A stretch of DNA of 64,000 nucleotides from Methanobacteriota archaeon (GTDB taxonomy: Archaea > Thermoplasmatota > Thermoplasmata > Thermoplasmatales > GCA-001856825), in contig JAFMDN010000001.1 of NCBI GenBank assembly GCA_017857235.1, forward strand, positions 1-64,000. The letters are read 5' to 3'. The position numbers and the translations under genes were made by a program. Positions 18,044 to 28,060 of the stretch are shown piece after piece; the stretch's first letter is position 1, and each line of letters starts with the position of its first letter. The notes under the pieces are model-generated. The model was not told the origin of the DNA and searched no databases. It worked only from the letters and a program-made list of their open reading frames with translations.

Positions 18044-19192
18044 TTATTTGAACCTTTTTTTCTGAATATTGTGCCCAATTATTATTTTCCTAATTTCATT
18101 AGTACCCGCACCTATTTCATATAAAAGTGCGTCCCTGTGATATCGTTCCAATGGGTATTCGCTCATATATCCATATCCGCCAAATATCATAATAGCATGT
18201 TTGGTTATCTCGGTTGCAGTTTCTGATGCAAAAAGTATGGATGAAGCAGCATATGAGGGATCGAGCAACTCCTCTTTAGTCATTAATGCAGCTTTGTAAG
18301 CTAATAGCCTCGCAGCCTCCAGCTTAGTAAACATATAGGCAAGCCTCTCTTGAATAAGTTCAAAATCCCCTATTTTTTGGCCAAACTGTTCCCTGGACGT
18401 GGAATAATTAATAGAATCTTCAAGTGCCCTTCTGGCTATACCTAAAGGCCCAAAAGCAAGAACCGCCCTTTCACTGTTTAAGCCTGACATTATAATTCTC
18501 CTTCCATCACCCTCGTTTCCCATTAATCTATCCTTCCCCACAACAATATCATTAAAAACTACTTCTCCGGTAGGCGAGCCTCTCATCCCCATTTTCTTTA
18601 ATTTCTTAGGAGTTTCCACACCATCGGCTCTTTCCAGTAAAAAGGCAGAGTAAATTGATCCATTTCGAGCATAGGTTAAAAATAAATCTGCAATAGGTGC
18701 ATTGGTAATGAATATCTTTGAACCATTTATCTTGTATTTTTCATCTTCCATTTTATTGTAAGTGGTTTTCATTGAGCCTATAGCATCTGATCCTGCTCCT
18801 GGTTCTGTCAAACACAGAGATCCTATTAATTCGCCTTTGGACATCTTATCTAAATATCTTTCCTTCTGATGCTTAGAGCCGTTTCTGTTTAGATTATCCA
18901 TGACCAGATTTGAGTGGGCTCCATAAGATAATCCTATGGATGCTGAATAATAACTTAGTTCTTCGAGTATCAAGCCTTGGGTTAAATAATCCAAATTGGC
19001 ACCCCCATATTCTTCTGGTACTGTAATACCGAGAATCCCAAGGCTACCCATTTCTCTGAATAATCCCTTAGGATCAAATTCATCACTATCGATTTTGTTT
19101 GCTATCGGTTCAATTTTTTTCCTGGAGAATTCTGAAACCATATTCAAAATGGATTCTGTTTCAGGAGAGAGCTTAAAATCCATAACAATCAT
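18044..19192 (-). CDS. Acyl-CoA dehydrogenase
   Basis: LTEPGAGSDAIGSMKTTY...; SREQFGQKIGDFELIQERLAYM; MIFGGYGYMSEYPLERYHRDALLYEIGAGTNEIRKIIIG. Confidence 0.93.
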   Translation of the reverse strand: MIVMDFKLSPETESILNMVSEFSRKKIEPIANKIDSDEFDPKGLFREMGSLGILGITVPEEYGGANLDYLTQGLILEELSYYSASIGLSYGAHSNLVMDNLNRNGSKHQKERYLDKMSKGELIGSLCLTEPGAGSDAIGSMKTTYNKMEDEKYKINGSKIFITNAPIADLFLTYARNGSIYSAFLLERADGVETPKKLKKMGMRGSPTGEVVFNDIVVGKDRLMGNEGDGRRIIMSGLNSERAVLAFGPLGIARRALEDSINYSTSREQFGQKIGDFELIQERLAYMFTKLEAARLLAYKAALMTKEELLDPSYAASSILFASETATEITKHAIMIFGGYGYMSEYPLERYHRDALLYEIGAGTNEIRKIIIGHNIQKKRFK

Positions 19193-19289
19193 CCAACTAA
19201 GTTAATTAAAAATTTAAAATTTTCTAGTAATTCATCTAATACGGTGAAATTTTCATGAAATTTAAATAATAATTATAAATTGTTCAATC

Positions 19290-19973
19290 ATGGATCTCCA
19301 TTTCTACCCGTCAATTGAATTGGAGGCTATGCTGTATGGCATATGCAGGGGATCCTTAACAAAAGATATACAATGCGTACCAGATTACGAATGCAAGGGA
19401 GATATTTATCTGGGGCCAGTAGGGGTCGTGAAACTTGCTGATAGGGAGATTATTGATTCGGGAAATATTTTTTCGAACTTTATGGGACCTAATTACTATT
19501 ATGAAAAAGAGGAAGATTATGTCAATATCAAAAAGGGGGATATGGTTTCCAAATTTTATGCAAAATTGTTGCTAAATAGGGAAACAAGGGAAGGATTAAA
19601 TTTGCCTTTAGTGCTATCCCCGTATGATGAATTTATTAATCGCTCTACGGGGGAGGTATTTGCTACTTTTAAGATAGACCTGTTTTCAAAATGGGCTGAT
19701 AGATTTGGTGAAATTCCGATGCCTCTGTATCTGGCAACTTTAAAAAATAATATGTTTATTAACAGTGACTTAGTTGAGGAATATATAAGGAAGTCTATCA
19801 AATTTCTCCACTACAATTTAGATTCAATTTTAAGGGATATCATAGACAACAGTAAAGTGATAGAGGAGCTTAACCTCCATAAATTGTCCATATTTAATTT
19901 TATAAACCGTTCTTCATTTTCCTTAAAATTAGAGGATAAGATTTCGATAGAGACTATAGCTGAATATCTATAA
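19290..19973 (+). CDS. Hypothetical protein (227 aa)
   Basis: Long ORF with coding-like composition; no recognised family. Confidence 0.7.
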   Translation: MDLHFYPSIELEAMLYGICRGSLTKDIQCVPDYECKGDIYLGPVGVVKLADREIIDSGNIFSNFMGPNYYYEKEEDYVNIKKGDMVSKFYAKLLLNRETREGLNLPLVLSPYDEFINRSTGEVFATFKIDLFSKWADRFGEIPMPLYLATLKNNMFINSDLVEEYIRKSIKFLHYNLDSILRDIIDNSKVIEELNLHKLSIFNFINRSSFSLKLEDKISIETIAEYL

Positions 19974-20000
19974 ACATTTAGAAAGTAATTTATCAAATAC

Positions 20001-20942
20001 TTGCATGATGATCATATGGGGGACTATTTAGAAGAAATAATTGATAAGGTTAAGCAAATGGATTTTAAGGATTCCATAGATTTTTCTTTGAAATTCAAAA
20101 ATATCGTAATTTTTGGGATGGGTGGATCCGGTATAGCCGGAAAGATTTTTCAGGATCTATTTACAAAATTTCCTGTTATTTCAATAGATTCATATGAATT
20201 TCCCCAATATATTGATGAAAATACACTCTTCATTTCCATCAGCTACTCTGGTAATACAGAGGAAACTATAAGAGCTACAGATATGGCAATAAAAAAGGGG
20301 GCCAAGGTATGGGCGATCACCTCTGGTGGAGAACTATCGAAAATGGTAAAAAATGTAATCCTAATTCCTAAAGGACTTCAACCTAGATCATCAATTGGCT
20401 ATCTTTTAAATCCTCTGCTTCTAGGATCTGGGTTGGCGGATGATGACTCCCTCAAAGAAGCAAAGGAAAATATTGAAAAATTAAATAGGGAACATGAAGA
20501 AATGAAAATAATCGCTGATGAGATATATTATGGGAATAAAATTCCTGCCATATTTGGATTCCCTCCATACAAATATGTAGCTTACAGACTTAAAACTCAG
20601 TTCAATGAAAATTCAAAGATTTTAGCCTATTGGAGCTACTTCCCGGAATTAAATCACAATGATACAATGCCTTTGAAAAGCACTTACAGGAAAGAGCTAT
20701 TCTATTTTATCGCTTTAACTTACCCTAATATTAATGAGATTTATCTTAAAAGGCTTAAAATAACATCAGAAATCTGCGATTTCAATTATAAGGAAGTAAG
20801 AGCCATGGGCGAGTCTCTAGCATCACAAATATACACATCAATACATCAAGGCGATCTAATATCTTATTATCTTGCGAAAAGAAGGGGTGTAGATCCCAGA
20901 GATGTAAATATAATTGAGGAACTTAAGAGGCGTTTATCTTAG
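20001..20942 (+). CDS. Bifunctional phosphoglucose/phosphomannose isomerase (start possibly 20016 or 20034)
   Basis: IVIFGMGGSGIAGKIFQDLF, ISISYSGNTEETIRATDMAIKKGAKVWAITSGGEL, FPELNHND. Confidence 0.92.
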   Translation: MHDDHMGDYLEEIIDKVKQMDFKDSIDFSLKFKNIVIFGMGGSGIAGKIFQDLFTKFPVISIDSYEFPQYIDENTLFISISYSGNTEETIRATDMAIKKGAKVWAITSGGELSKMVKNVILIPKGLQPRSSIGYLLNPLLLGSGLADDDSLKEAKENIEKLNREHEEMKIIADEIYYGNKIPAIFGFPPYKYVAYRLKTQFNENSKILAYWSYFPELNHNDTMPLKSTYRKELFYFIALTYPNINEIYLKRLKITSEICDFNYKEVRAMGESLASQIYTSIHQGDLISYYLAKRRGVDPRDVNIIEELKRRLS

Positions 20943-21250
20943 AGCTTGGCGATGTGATATTCCAATAATTTTTAATGATATTTTAACGACTTCATAACTA
21001 TTTATCCGCAGAACAAATCTTTAGTGGATTTATAGAATGAAATCTATGTCCATTGATACTAAATAATTACCAGTCCTAAGGTTATAATATTAGTTCTTAA
21101 ATTAAACGTGATCGCATTTCGAATTGATCAGTCTTCCCTTGTTTAACTGTTTTATTATAAATTGCTCAGTTTATGGGATAAACATTAAAAATTATTTGAA
21201 ATAAGGATATGCATCATTTATTTATAATAGTAAATTCTTGCTGACTTGAA

Positions 21251-21607
21251 ATGCCTATAATAAAAAGGGAGGAATTGATTGAGGCATTGAAAATTGTTTT
21301 CGAACCATCAGGTATGACAAAAAAAGAAATTGAAGAGCTGGCTGATTATGTGCTTAGTTTCTTTGGTTATGAAAAGACCTTGATAGATAATATTTTAAGC
21401 CAACAGGATAGAGATATATTTTATACCCTCCAAGACACCGGAATATTAACAACTAGCAGCGAGAATATAACCTTGCAGAAAGGCAAGCCGTGGAGGATTC
21501 ATTATTGGCACATTAATCTTGATAAGATACATTCAATCATTAACGAACACAAAGCCAAAGAACAGGATGTTTATGAAAAGATTTTCAGAGATCTCGAGGA
21601 GCAATAA
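21251..21607 (+). CDS. Small conserved-looking protein, possible winged-helix (Thermoplasmata DUF-type)
   Basis: 118 aa MPIIKREELIEALKIVFEPSGMTKKEIEELADYVLSFFGYEKTLIDNIL...GKPWRIHYWHINLDKI; family from memory only. Confidence 0.65.
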   Translation: MPIIKREELIEALKIVFEPSGMTKKEIEELADYVLSFFGYEKTLIDNILSQQDRDIFYTLQDTGILTTSSENITLQKGKPWRIHYWHINLDKIHSIINEHKAKEQDVYEKIFRDLEEQ

Positions 21608-22021
21608 TATAATTAATTTCTATTTTTTGAATTATCGAAATTTATTCCCCATTTAATTTTTCAAAGGTATGAGTTTTCTAAATCCCTAATCCATTTATAG
21701 ATTACAAAAATAAATTCATTAGGGTCATTCTTCATATGCCACACGATAATTTCAAACAAAATTAAGGAGAAAACAAAAAATCACTACAATCATTCAATGA
21801 AATTGAAAACCTTATACCCTATTGATAAAATAACAATTTCAGATATTCAGATCTTAATACAATTTGTTTCAAGTGAGGAAAAGCTTCAAAAATTTACCGC
21901 AGATAAGTATGAGAGTATCTCATAATTTAGATAAAGGTTTGAATCTTTCAATGAAATTTATTATAAAGCCATTGATATGGAAAAATAAGAAAAAAGGCAT
22001 ATAATCAATAGTTACCGCTAT

Positions 22022-22264
22022 ATATACTCGGACAACTTGCAATATTTCTAAAACTTAGATGTTGTTGATCCATCATTTGCTCAGGGAACTACTTTACCTG
22101 AACCTGGCGGATTAAGCCCATGGGAGATTCTTGAAATTTTAATAAGTATAAATATAGACAAATTTGGAGTAGATATTACCGAAGTTATCCCTGGTTAGGA
22201 TTATAACGGGATCACCCAGATACTTGCGATGAATATCATTTTGATTTGTTTATATAAATTTTAA
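22022..22264 (+). pseudogene. speB: Decayed agmatinase/arginase-family (ureohydrolase) C-terminal remnant
   Basis: Reading-frame translation YSDNLQYF*NLDVVDPSFAQGTTLPEPGGLSPWEILEILISINIDKFGVDITEVIPG*DYNGITQILAMNIIL; matches the DxDxxDPxxAPGxxxPEPGGL region; in-frame TAA (22049) and TAG (22196). Confidence 0.85.
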
Positions 22265-22270
22265 AAATGA

Positions 22271-22345
22271 TGCTCCGGACGGGATTTGGACCCGTGTCGT
22301 CGGCTCGAAAGGCCGATATGCTTGACCGGACTACACCACCGGAGC
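22271..22345 (-). tRNA. tRNA-Glu (anticodon TTC)
   Basis: GCTCCGGTGGTGTAGTCCGGTCAAGCATATCGGCCTTTCGAGCCGACGACACGGGTCCAAATCCCGTCCGGAGCA; 7-bp acceptor, TCGGC/GCCGA anticodon stem, ACGGG/CCCGT T-stem. Confidence 0.95.
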
Positions 22346-22451
22346 TTGACGGTAATTTTTTACTTGTATAAAATCTTGGTGAATGTGTCTTAGAGATAAG
22401 GGAAAATTAAAATATTGTTTATATCTACCTTATCAACTCAAGTGAAGTCCC

Positions 22452-23294
22452 ATGACTGATACAGTTGAACAGTTTATGACCAAAAAGCCCTTTGTTTTGA
22501 AGCTTCCATCCAACGTCTCAGAAGCTATGAAAATAATGGCCAAAAGAGATGTGGCTGCAGTGCCGGTAACAAATTCTAAGGGGGAATACGTGGGAATAGT
22601 TACCAGGAGGGATATTCTTGAGAATCCAAAAGAAGATGAAATATCCCTCTTGATGAGAAAGGATCTTCCTACATTATCACCAAATGACCCCATAGGAAAG
22701 GCTGCAGAATATTTTGTAAAATTAAGAAGAAGACACCTGCCAGTTATAGAGAATAATAAAATTGTTGGTATATTAACTCCATATGATCTGCTTGATGCCG
22801 TAATAATCAAGAATCCTCAAAAGACTATAAGGCAAGTTATGAATTCCATAGCTATTCCAGTTTATTACAAATCAACTGCTAGAATGGTTGAGAAAATAAT
22901 TAGATTGACAAAAATTACAGCCTTTCCAGTCCTAGACGATGATGGGAAGTTAGTAGGAATTATTACAGAGAGAGATCTCCTGAATGGAGCGAATCTTGAT
23001 GTTAAAACTGTGTCATCACAATTGGGCATAGGAGAGGATGATGATTCTTGGAGCTGGGAATCATTGAGGGATATTTTTACATTCTATTATACGGTTAGGG
23101 ATCTAAAATTACCTGACATAACCATAGATAAAATTATGTCAAAAGAACCAAAAACAATTTTCGAAGGATCTCCAGTAGCTGAAGCAGCCAAAATTATGAA
23201 AAAGAACAAATTCACCCAACTCCCAGTCAATGATCTGGAAAATGATATAAGCGGAATGGTTTATGATTTTGATATAATATCCTCTTTGTTATGA
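22452..23294 (+). CDS. Four-CBS-domain protein
   Basis: VEQFMTKKPFVLKLPSNVSEAMKIMAKRDVAAVPVTNSKGEYVGIVTRRDIL and three further CBS repeats. Confidence 0.9.
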   Translation: MTDTVEQFMTKKPFVLKLPSNVSEAMKIMAKRDVAAVPVTNSKGEYVGIVTRRDILENPKEDEISLLMRKDLPTLSPNDPIGKAAEYFVKLRRRHLPVIENNKIVGILTPYDLLDAVIIKNPQKTIRQVMNSIAIPVYYKSTARMVEKIIRLTKITAFPVLDDDGKLVGIITERDLLNGANLDVKTVSSQLGIGEDDDSWSWESLRDIFTFYYTVRDLKLPDITIDKIMSKEPKTIFEGSPVAEAAKIMKKNKFTQLPVNDLENDISGMVYDFDIISSLL

Positions 23295-24937
23295 AGGACG
23301 AGATTGATCAAGAGGAAGTTGCGAAGAGAAGGGGAATTTACTTTCCTGCTTTTTCAATATACGGTGGATCATCTGGATTATTTGATTATGGTCCATACGG
23401 GTCATTAATAAAGGACAATATACAAAACATTTGGAAAGAAATGATATTTTCTGAAGGGCCCGTAGCTATGCTAGATTCACCTGCCCTTACCCTTCAAAAT
23501 GTTTTAAAGGCTTCGGGGCATTACGATCGTTTCTTCGATTATTCTGTCCAATGCAAATCTTGTAATACTAAATTTAGAGCGGATGATATAGTAGAATCCT
23601 TGGGATTGAAAGTGATTCTAGATAGAGATTATCTTAACAATATTATTAGAGAGAAAGGTATTAAATGCCCAAAATGTGGTGGAGAATTTGATGACGTCAG
23701 GATACATAAGTTAATGTTTCAAGTAGACCAAGGGGAAAATATGGATCCCCTATTCCTTAGACCAGAGACAGCGCAGGGCATATTTGTTAATTTCAAGGAA
23801 TTTTATAGATTCTTTAGAGAAAAGCTTCCGTTTGCGGTAATCCAGATTGGCAGAGGATACAGGAATGAAATTTCACCAAGGAGGGGCCTTTACAGATTAC
23901 GGGAGTTTAATATGATGGAATGTGAAGTATTTCTTGACCCAAAAGATGAGAAGTGGGTCAAGGAGCCTTACGATGATATTAAAATTCATTACCTTACAAA
24001 CAAAGATGAGGACTTGTTCATGACCCCCAAGGAGGCATATGAAAAGGGGATAATTAAATCTCAACCACTGGCCTATTTTACAGGTTTTGCTTTTAAGTTC
24101 TATAGTAGAATAGGTCTTGACGTAAATAAAATAAGGTTTAGGCAGCACAAGAAAGAAGACCTATCTCACTATTCTTCGGATACCTGGGATGCTGAAGCAC
24201 TCACAGATATAGGTTGGATAGAAATTACAGGTATAGCCCATAGGGGAACATACGATGTAGGTCGCCATATTGAGTATAGCGCCAGAGATCTTTATGCACA
24301 GCGGCTTGTAGAACCGCACAAGGAGAAGAAGATAGAATTAGAACCAAACTTTAAGGAAATAAAAAGGGACTTTGGAGATAAAGCTGGTGAAATAATAAAG
24401 GCCATAAATAATGGTAACTCAACCGTTTTCCTAAACAACAAGCAAATTTCTTTAGAAAAATACATCATCAGAAAGGAAGTTGAAGTTACAGTTGACAGGG
24501 AGTCTTTTGTCCCGATTGTTGTGGAACCCTCATTTGGTTTGGATAGGATTATTTATGCACTTCTAGATCATAATTTTGATAAGAGAGAGGAAAACGGGTA
24601 TGTTTATCTTAAAATACCTCCACAGGTTGCACCTTTTATTGCAGGCGTTTACCCACTTTTCCCCAAAGAAGATTTAGAAAAGGTTGCAAAAGATATTTAC
24701 CAAAAATTATTGAATGACGGATTCAAGGTAATTTATGATGATTCTGGGTCTATCGGTAAAAGATATGCCAGATATGATGAGGTTGGAGTGCCATTTGGAA
24801 TCACCGTTGATTATGATACTTTGAAAGATTCTACTGTAACCATAAGGTTTAGAGATACAACAGAACAGATAAGGGTTTCAATAAATGATCTAACATCAAA
24901 ATTAAGGGAACTTCTATGGACTGGAAAGAAAAATTGA
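23291..24937 (+). CDS. glyS: Glycyl-tRNA synthetase (class II)
   Basis: KRRGIYFPAFSIYGGSSGLFDYGPYGSLIKDNI; LRPETAQGIFVNFKEFYRF; AVIQIGRGYRNEISPRRGLYRLREFNMMECEVF; VEPSFGLDRIIYALL. Confidence 0.97.
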   Translation: MKDEIDQEEVAKRRGIYFPAFSIYGGSSGLFDYGPYGSLIKDNIQNIWKEMIFSEGPVAMLDSPALTLQNVLKASGHYDRFFDYSVQCKSCNTKFRADDIVESLGLKVILDRDYLNNIIREKGIKCPKCGGEFDDVRIHKLMFQVDQGENMDPLFLRPETAQGIFVNFKEFYRFFREKLPFAVIQIGRGYRNEISPRRGLYRLREFNMMECEVFLDPKDEKWVKEPYDDIKIHYLTNKDEDLFMTPKEAYEKGIIKSQPLAYFTGFAFKFYSRIGLDVNKIRFRQHKKEDLSHYSSDTWDAEALTDIGWIEITGIAHRGTYDVGRHIEYSARDLYAQRLVEPHKEKKIELEPNFKEIKRDFGDKAGEIIKAINNGNSTVFLNNKQISLEKYIIRKEVEVTVDRESFVPIVVEPSFGLDRIIYALLDHNFDKREENGYVYLKIPPQVAPFIAGVYPLFPKEDLEKVAKDIYQKLLNDGFKVIYDDSGSIGKRYARYDEVGVPFGITVDYDTLKDSTVTIRFRDTTEQIRVSINDLTSKLRELLWTGKKN

Positions 24938-25662
24938 AAGCTGCAGTTGAAGAACTTAGATGGGTAATACCGGATAAAGTTGGAGTAGTATTTTCAGGGG
25001 GTCTAGATTCCTCCTTTTTAGCCTATATTTCAAACATGTGGGATAAGGATGTACATCTTTATTCTGCAGGAACCATAGACTCGGCTGACTTCAATTGGGT
25101 ATTCAAAGCTGCCGATTACCTAGGTTTGCCTTTGAAGTTCATAACCATAGATGAAAACAACATTCTGGATTCAATCAAAATGATTAAAAGGATAGACCCT
25201 AATTCTGATGCACTTCAGGTACTTTTTGACATCCCGTTGTATTTCGTCAGCTCAGTGGCTTATGAAAGTAACTTAGTAAGTGGTCAAGGCTCTGATGAAC
25301 TTTTTTTAGGCTATAGAAAATATGAAAAGAATGATACGAGCTCCAAAGATTTGGAAAAACTATTGAATAGGGATTTACCCAGGGAAATTAAAATTGCCAA
25401 GAATTTTGGGAAGACCTTGATTGCCCCATATCTTAATGATTCATTCATGGATGTTGCAAAAAATATACCTTTTGAATTCAAAATTGCAGATGGCATTCAT
25501 AAAAAAATACTCCGGGAGGTGGCCATAGAATATGGATTAAATCCTGAGATAGCAATGCGACCTAAGAAAAGCGCCCAATATTCGAGCGGTGTAAAATATT
25601 TAATAGAAAAGATTGCAAAAAACAATGGAAAAAAGGTCTATGAATTTATTAGGGACTTGTAG
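24916..25662 (+). CDS. Stand-alone asparagine-synthase-like PP-loop ATPase (no glutaminase domain)
   Basis: VGVVFSGGLDSSFLAYISN...; LVSGQGSDELFLGYRKYE; APYLNDSFM. Confidence 0.85.
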   Translation: MDWKEKLKAAVEELRWVIPDKVGVVFSGGLDSSFLAYISNMWDKDVHLYSAGTIDSADFNWVFKAADYLGLPLKFITIDENNILDSIKMIKRIDPNSDALQVLFDIPLYFVSSVAYESNLVSGQGSDELFLGYRKYEKNDTSSKDLEKLLNRDLPREIKIAKNFGKTLIAPYLNDSFMDVAKNIPFEFKIADGIHKKILREVAIEYGLNPEIAMRPKKSAQYSSGVKYLIEKIAKNNGKKVYEFIRDL

Positions 25663-26918
25663 TTATTATAGATTTTGACATTCTTTTTTATAATCTCTTC
25701 TACATCTATTCCCTTAAATTTTCCTTCCTCATACAGTATCTTGCCATTTACTATGGTATATTGCACATTCCTTCCGCTTCCTGAATAAATTAGGGATTCT
25801 ATTTCATGACCTTCTGATGGTTCCATGTTCAATCCCTTATTTAAGATAGCTAAGTCAGCCAGATAACCCTCCTTGATTAGACCTACCTTCTTCTTTAACA
25901 CTTTATATGGATTTATGGTCATAAACTTAAAAATTTCTACTGCTGGAACTGCGGTTGGCTCCTCCCTGTAATTTTTTTGAAGGTAGGACGCTACCCTTCC
26001 GGTTTCAATCAGATCAAGATGATTTGAAGATGTAGCAGAGTCAGTACCCAGAGTTACATTAACACCGTATTGAAGCATTTCTAATATGGGTGAAAAATTT
26101 CCATTTCCTAGCTTCATGTTACTTACAGGATTGTTCACGATTGTGGCACCATATTTTCCAAGAGTTTTTATTTCAGATAGAGTTAAATAAACACCGTGTG
26201 CTCCAATGAATTTATCTGAAATTACTCCAATACCCTCCAGGTATTCAACCGGTCTTTTCTTCTCTTTTTTTACAAGATCATAAACTTCTTTTTTATTTTC
26301 GCTTAGATGCATAGTCATGGGCAGATCAAACCGATCTGATAACTCCTTAGCTGCTAATAAATCATCTCTGGTTGTAGAGTAAACACCATGAGGCGCAGGC
26401 AATGGTGTTACCAGTTCATGATTCCTAAAGTTTCTAATGAAATTTTCTGCATTTTTTATAGGATCTCCTTTTTGTGTAGTAATTTCCTTGTTTACTATTG
26501 CCCACCCCAGAAAACCTCTAATCCCTATTTCGTTTACTGCCCTTGCTATTATATCTTCAGAATAATAAAGATCCATGAATGCAGTTATTCCATTTGAGAG
26601 CATCTCGAGAATTCCCAGTTTGGCACCCCAATAAATTTCTTCATCCGTCCTATTTGAATCCAACATGAAACCCCTGTTCAGAAAAGCATCAAACTTCAGA
26701 TCGTCAAAAAGGCCCCTCATGTTGGTCATAGCAATATGTGTATGCATATTTACAATCCCGGGGATAACTAACTTATTAGAGGCATCTATTACATATTCTG
26801 CCTCCTGTGATATTTTCTGTTTTATCTCTGATATGATATTTCCATCGATGTATATGTCTCCTTTAAAATTATTACCATCTGGGTTTAAGATAGTTGCATC
26901 CCTTATCTTAATTTGCAT
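25638..26918 (-). CDS. Amidohydrolase of the SAH/MTA/5'-deoxyadenosine deaminase family
   Basis: GIVNMHTHIAMTNMRGL; PAPHGVYSTTRDDL; TMHLSENKKEV; FIGAHGVYLT; VTLGTDSATSSNHLDL. Confidence 0.88.
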   Translation of the reverse strand: MQIKIRDATILNPDGNNFKGDIYIDGNIISEIKQKISQEAEYVIDASNKLVIPGIVNMHTHIAMTNMRGLFDDLKFDAFLNRGFMLDSNRTDEEIYWGAKLGILEMLSNGITAFMDLYYSEDIIARAVNEIGIRGFLGWAIVNKEITTQKGDPIKNAENFIRNFRNHELVTPLPAPHGVYSTTRDDLLAAKELSDRFDLPMTMHLSENKKEVYDLVKKEKKRPVEYLEGIGVISDKFIGAHGVYLTLSEIKTLGKYGATIVNNPVSNMKLGNGNFSPILEMLQYGVNVTLGTDSATSSNHLDLIETGRVASYLQKNYREEPTAVPAVEIFKFMTINPYKVLKKKVGLIKEGYLADLAILNKGLNMEPSEGHEIESLIYSGSGRNVQYTIVNGKILYEEGKFKGIDVEEIIKKNVKIYNNYKSLINS

Positions 26919-26979
26919 GAACGAACATTGTTTGATTTTATAATAATTTATAGCTTTATGGAAAACTATTCCGCAACTG

Positions 26980-28050
26980 CTAGAGAATCATTAAAAGGAG
27001 TGCCCCTATTATGGAAGTTATAAAGAGGAAAAGGAATGAAAACTTTGTGAACCTTAAAATATCCTTAACCCTCATGTTTCTGAATGCTATAAGGTTGGCT
27101 AAGGAAGCAACCAGAGTACCATTACCACCAATATCTACACCATAGGCAAGCGCAGGCCAGTTAGCCACTTTTCCGAATAAAACGGTTGTTGGTACGTTGC
27201 TTATAAATTGGCTTAAAATCAATGAATAAACATAGATGTCAATAGCATTACGGGGTATTGTGATTCTTAGGATTTCCCTTGCTAAATTTACATCGTAGAA
27301 AATCAAAATGAATGTTAATATAAGTCCTACATCCACCTTAGAAAGATTTGATGGTTCATTTAAAAGCATGGAAATAATAGATATTGAAATGGATAAAGTG
27401 AAAATATAGTAAGGCCATCCCAGCAAAAATGCCAATATTATTATTAAAAGCAATACAAAATTTGGAATAAATAAATACATATTTACATAAGGAGCTTCGT
27501 CTAATTTATTCTTAAAATCTCCCGTTTTTAAAAGCATTATTATTATTAAAAGCAAGAACGAAGAAATCAAGAATGGAGGAAACATAACCTTAAGGAAAAG
27601 AACGAAATTTCTTACGCTTTCGCGATAAATTATAATATTTTGTGGATTGCCGAATGGCATCAACATAGATCCTACATTTGCGGCAATTGCCTGAAATATT
27701 ATTACATCATCCACATCTTCCCTTGAGAATTTTCCTATGGATACTGTTATGGGTACTAAAACCAATAAGGCAACGTCATTAGTTAAGAACATTGAAAGTA
27801 AGAGAGTAAGTACTACTGAAAAAAGGAAAAAGGTTCTCTTGTTATTGAAATTCTGGAGTATTGTAAATGATATCCTATCAATTCCTCCTGAAGATAAAAG
27901 GGCGGCATTGACAACTATTAAAGATGCAAGTATCCAGATTGTATACCAATCTATGAGTCCCGATACAAATATTCTTTTAACAGCAATAGATAATATGATA
28001 TAAGCTGCTATCAGTATAATTAGCAAAAGCCTGTTTATGGTTAGCTTCAT
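26980..28050 (-). CDS. ArsB/NhaD-superfamily permease (ion transporter-like)
   Basis: TNDVALLVLVPITVSIG, ANVGSMLMPFGNPQNIIIY, SQFISNVPTTVLF, GVDIGGNGTLVASLANLIA. Confidence 0.82.
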   Translation of the reverse strand: MKLTINRLLLIILIAAYIILSIAVKRIFVSGLIDWYTIWILASLIVVNAALLSSGGIDRISFTILQNFNNKRTFFLFSVVLTLLLSMFLTNDVALLVLVPITVSIGKFSREDVDDVIIFQAIAANVGSMLMPFGNPQNIIIYRESVRNFVLFLKVMFPPFLISSFLLLIIIMLLKTGDFKNKLDEAPYVNMYLFIPNFVLLLIIILAFLLGWPYYIFTLSISISIISMLLNEPSNLSKVDVGLILTFILIFYDVNLAREILRITIPRNAIDIYVYSLILSQFISNVPTTVLFGKVANWPALAYGVDIGGNGTLVASLANLIAFRNMRVKDILRFTKFSFLFLFITSIIGALLLMIL

Positions 28051-28060
28051 TTACGCTTTC

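Noticed and set aside
20943-21250. 300-nt intergenic gap as a candidate SRP RNA or other structured ncRNA
   Set aside because: AT-rich, no extended stems or conserved motifs visible; too little evidence.
22196-22198. TAG in the agmatinase-like frame as possible pyrrolysine or readthrough
   Set aside because: A second in-frame stop (TAA at 22049) and missing N-terminal half indicate a pseudogene.
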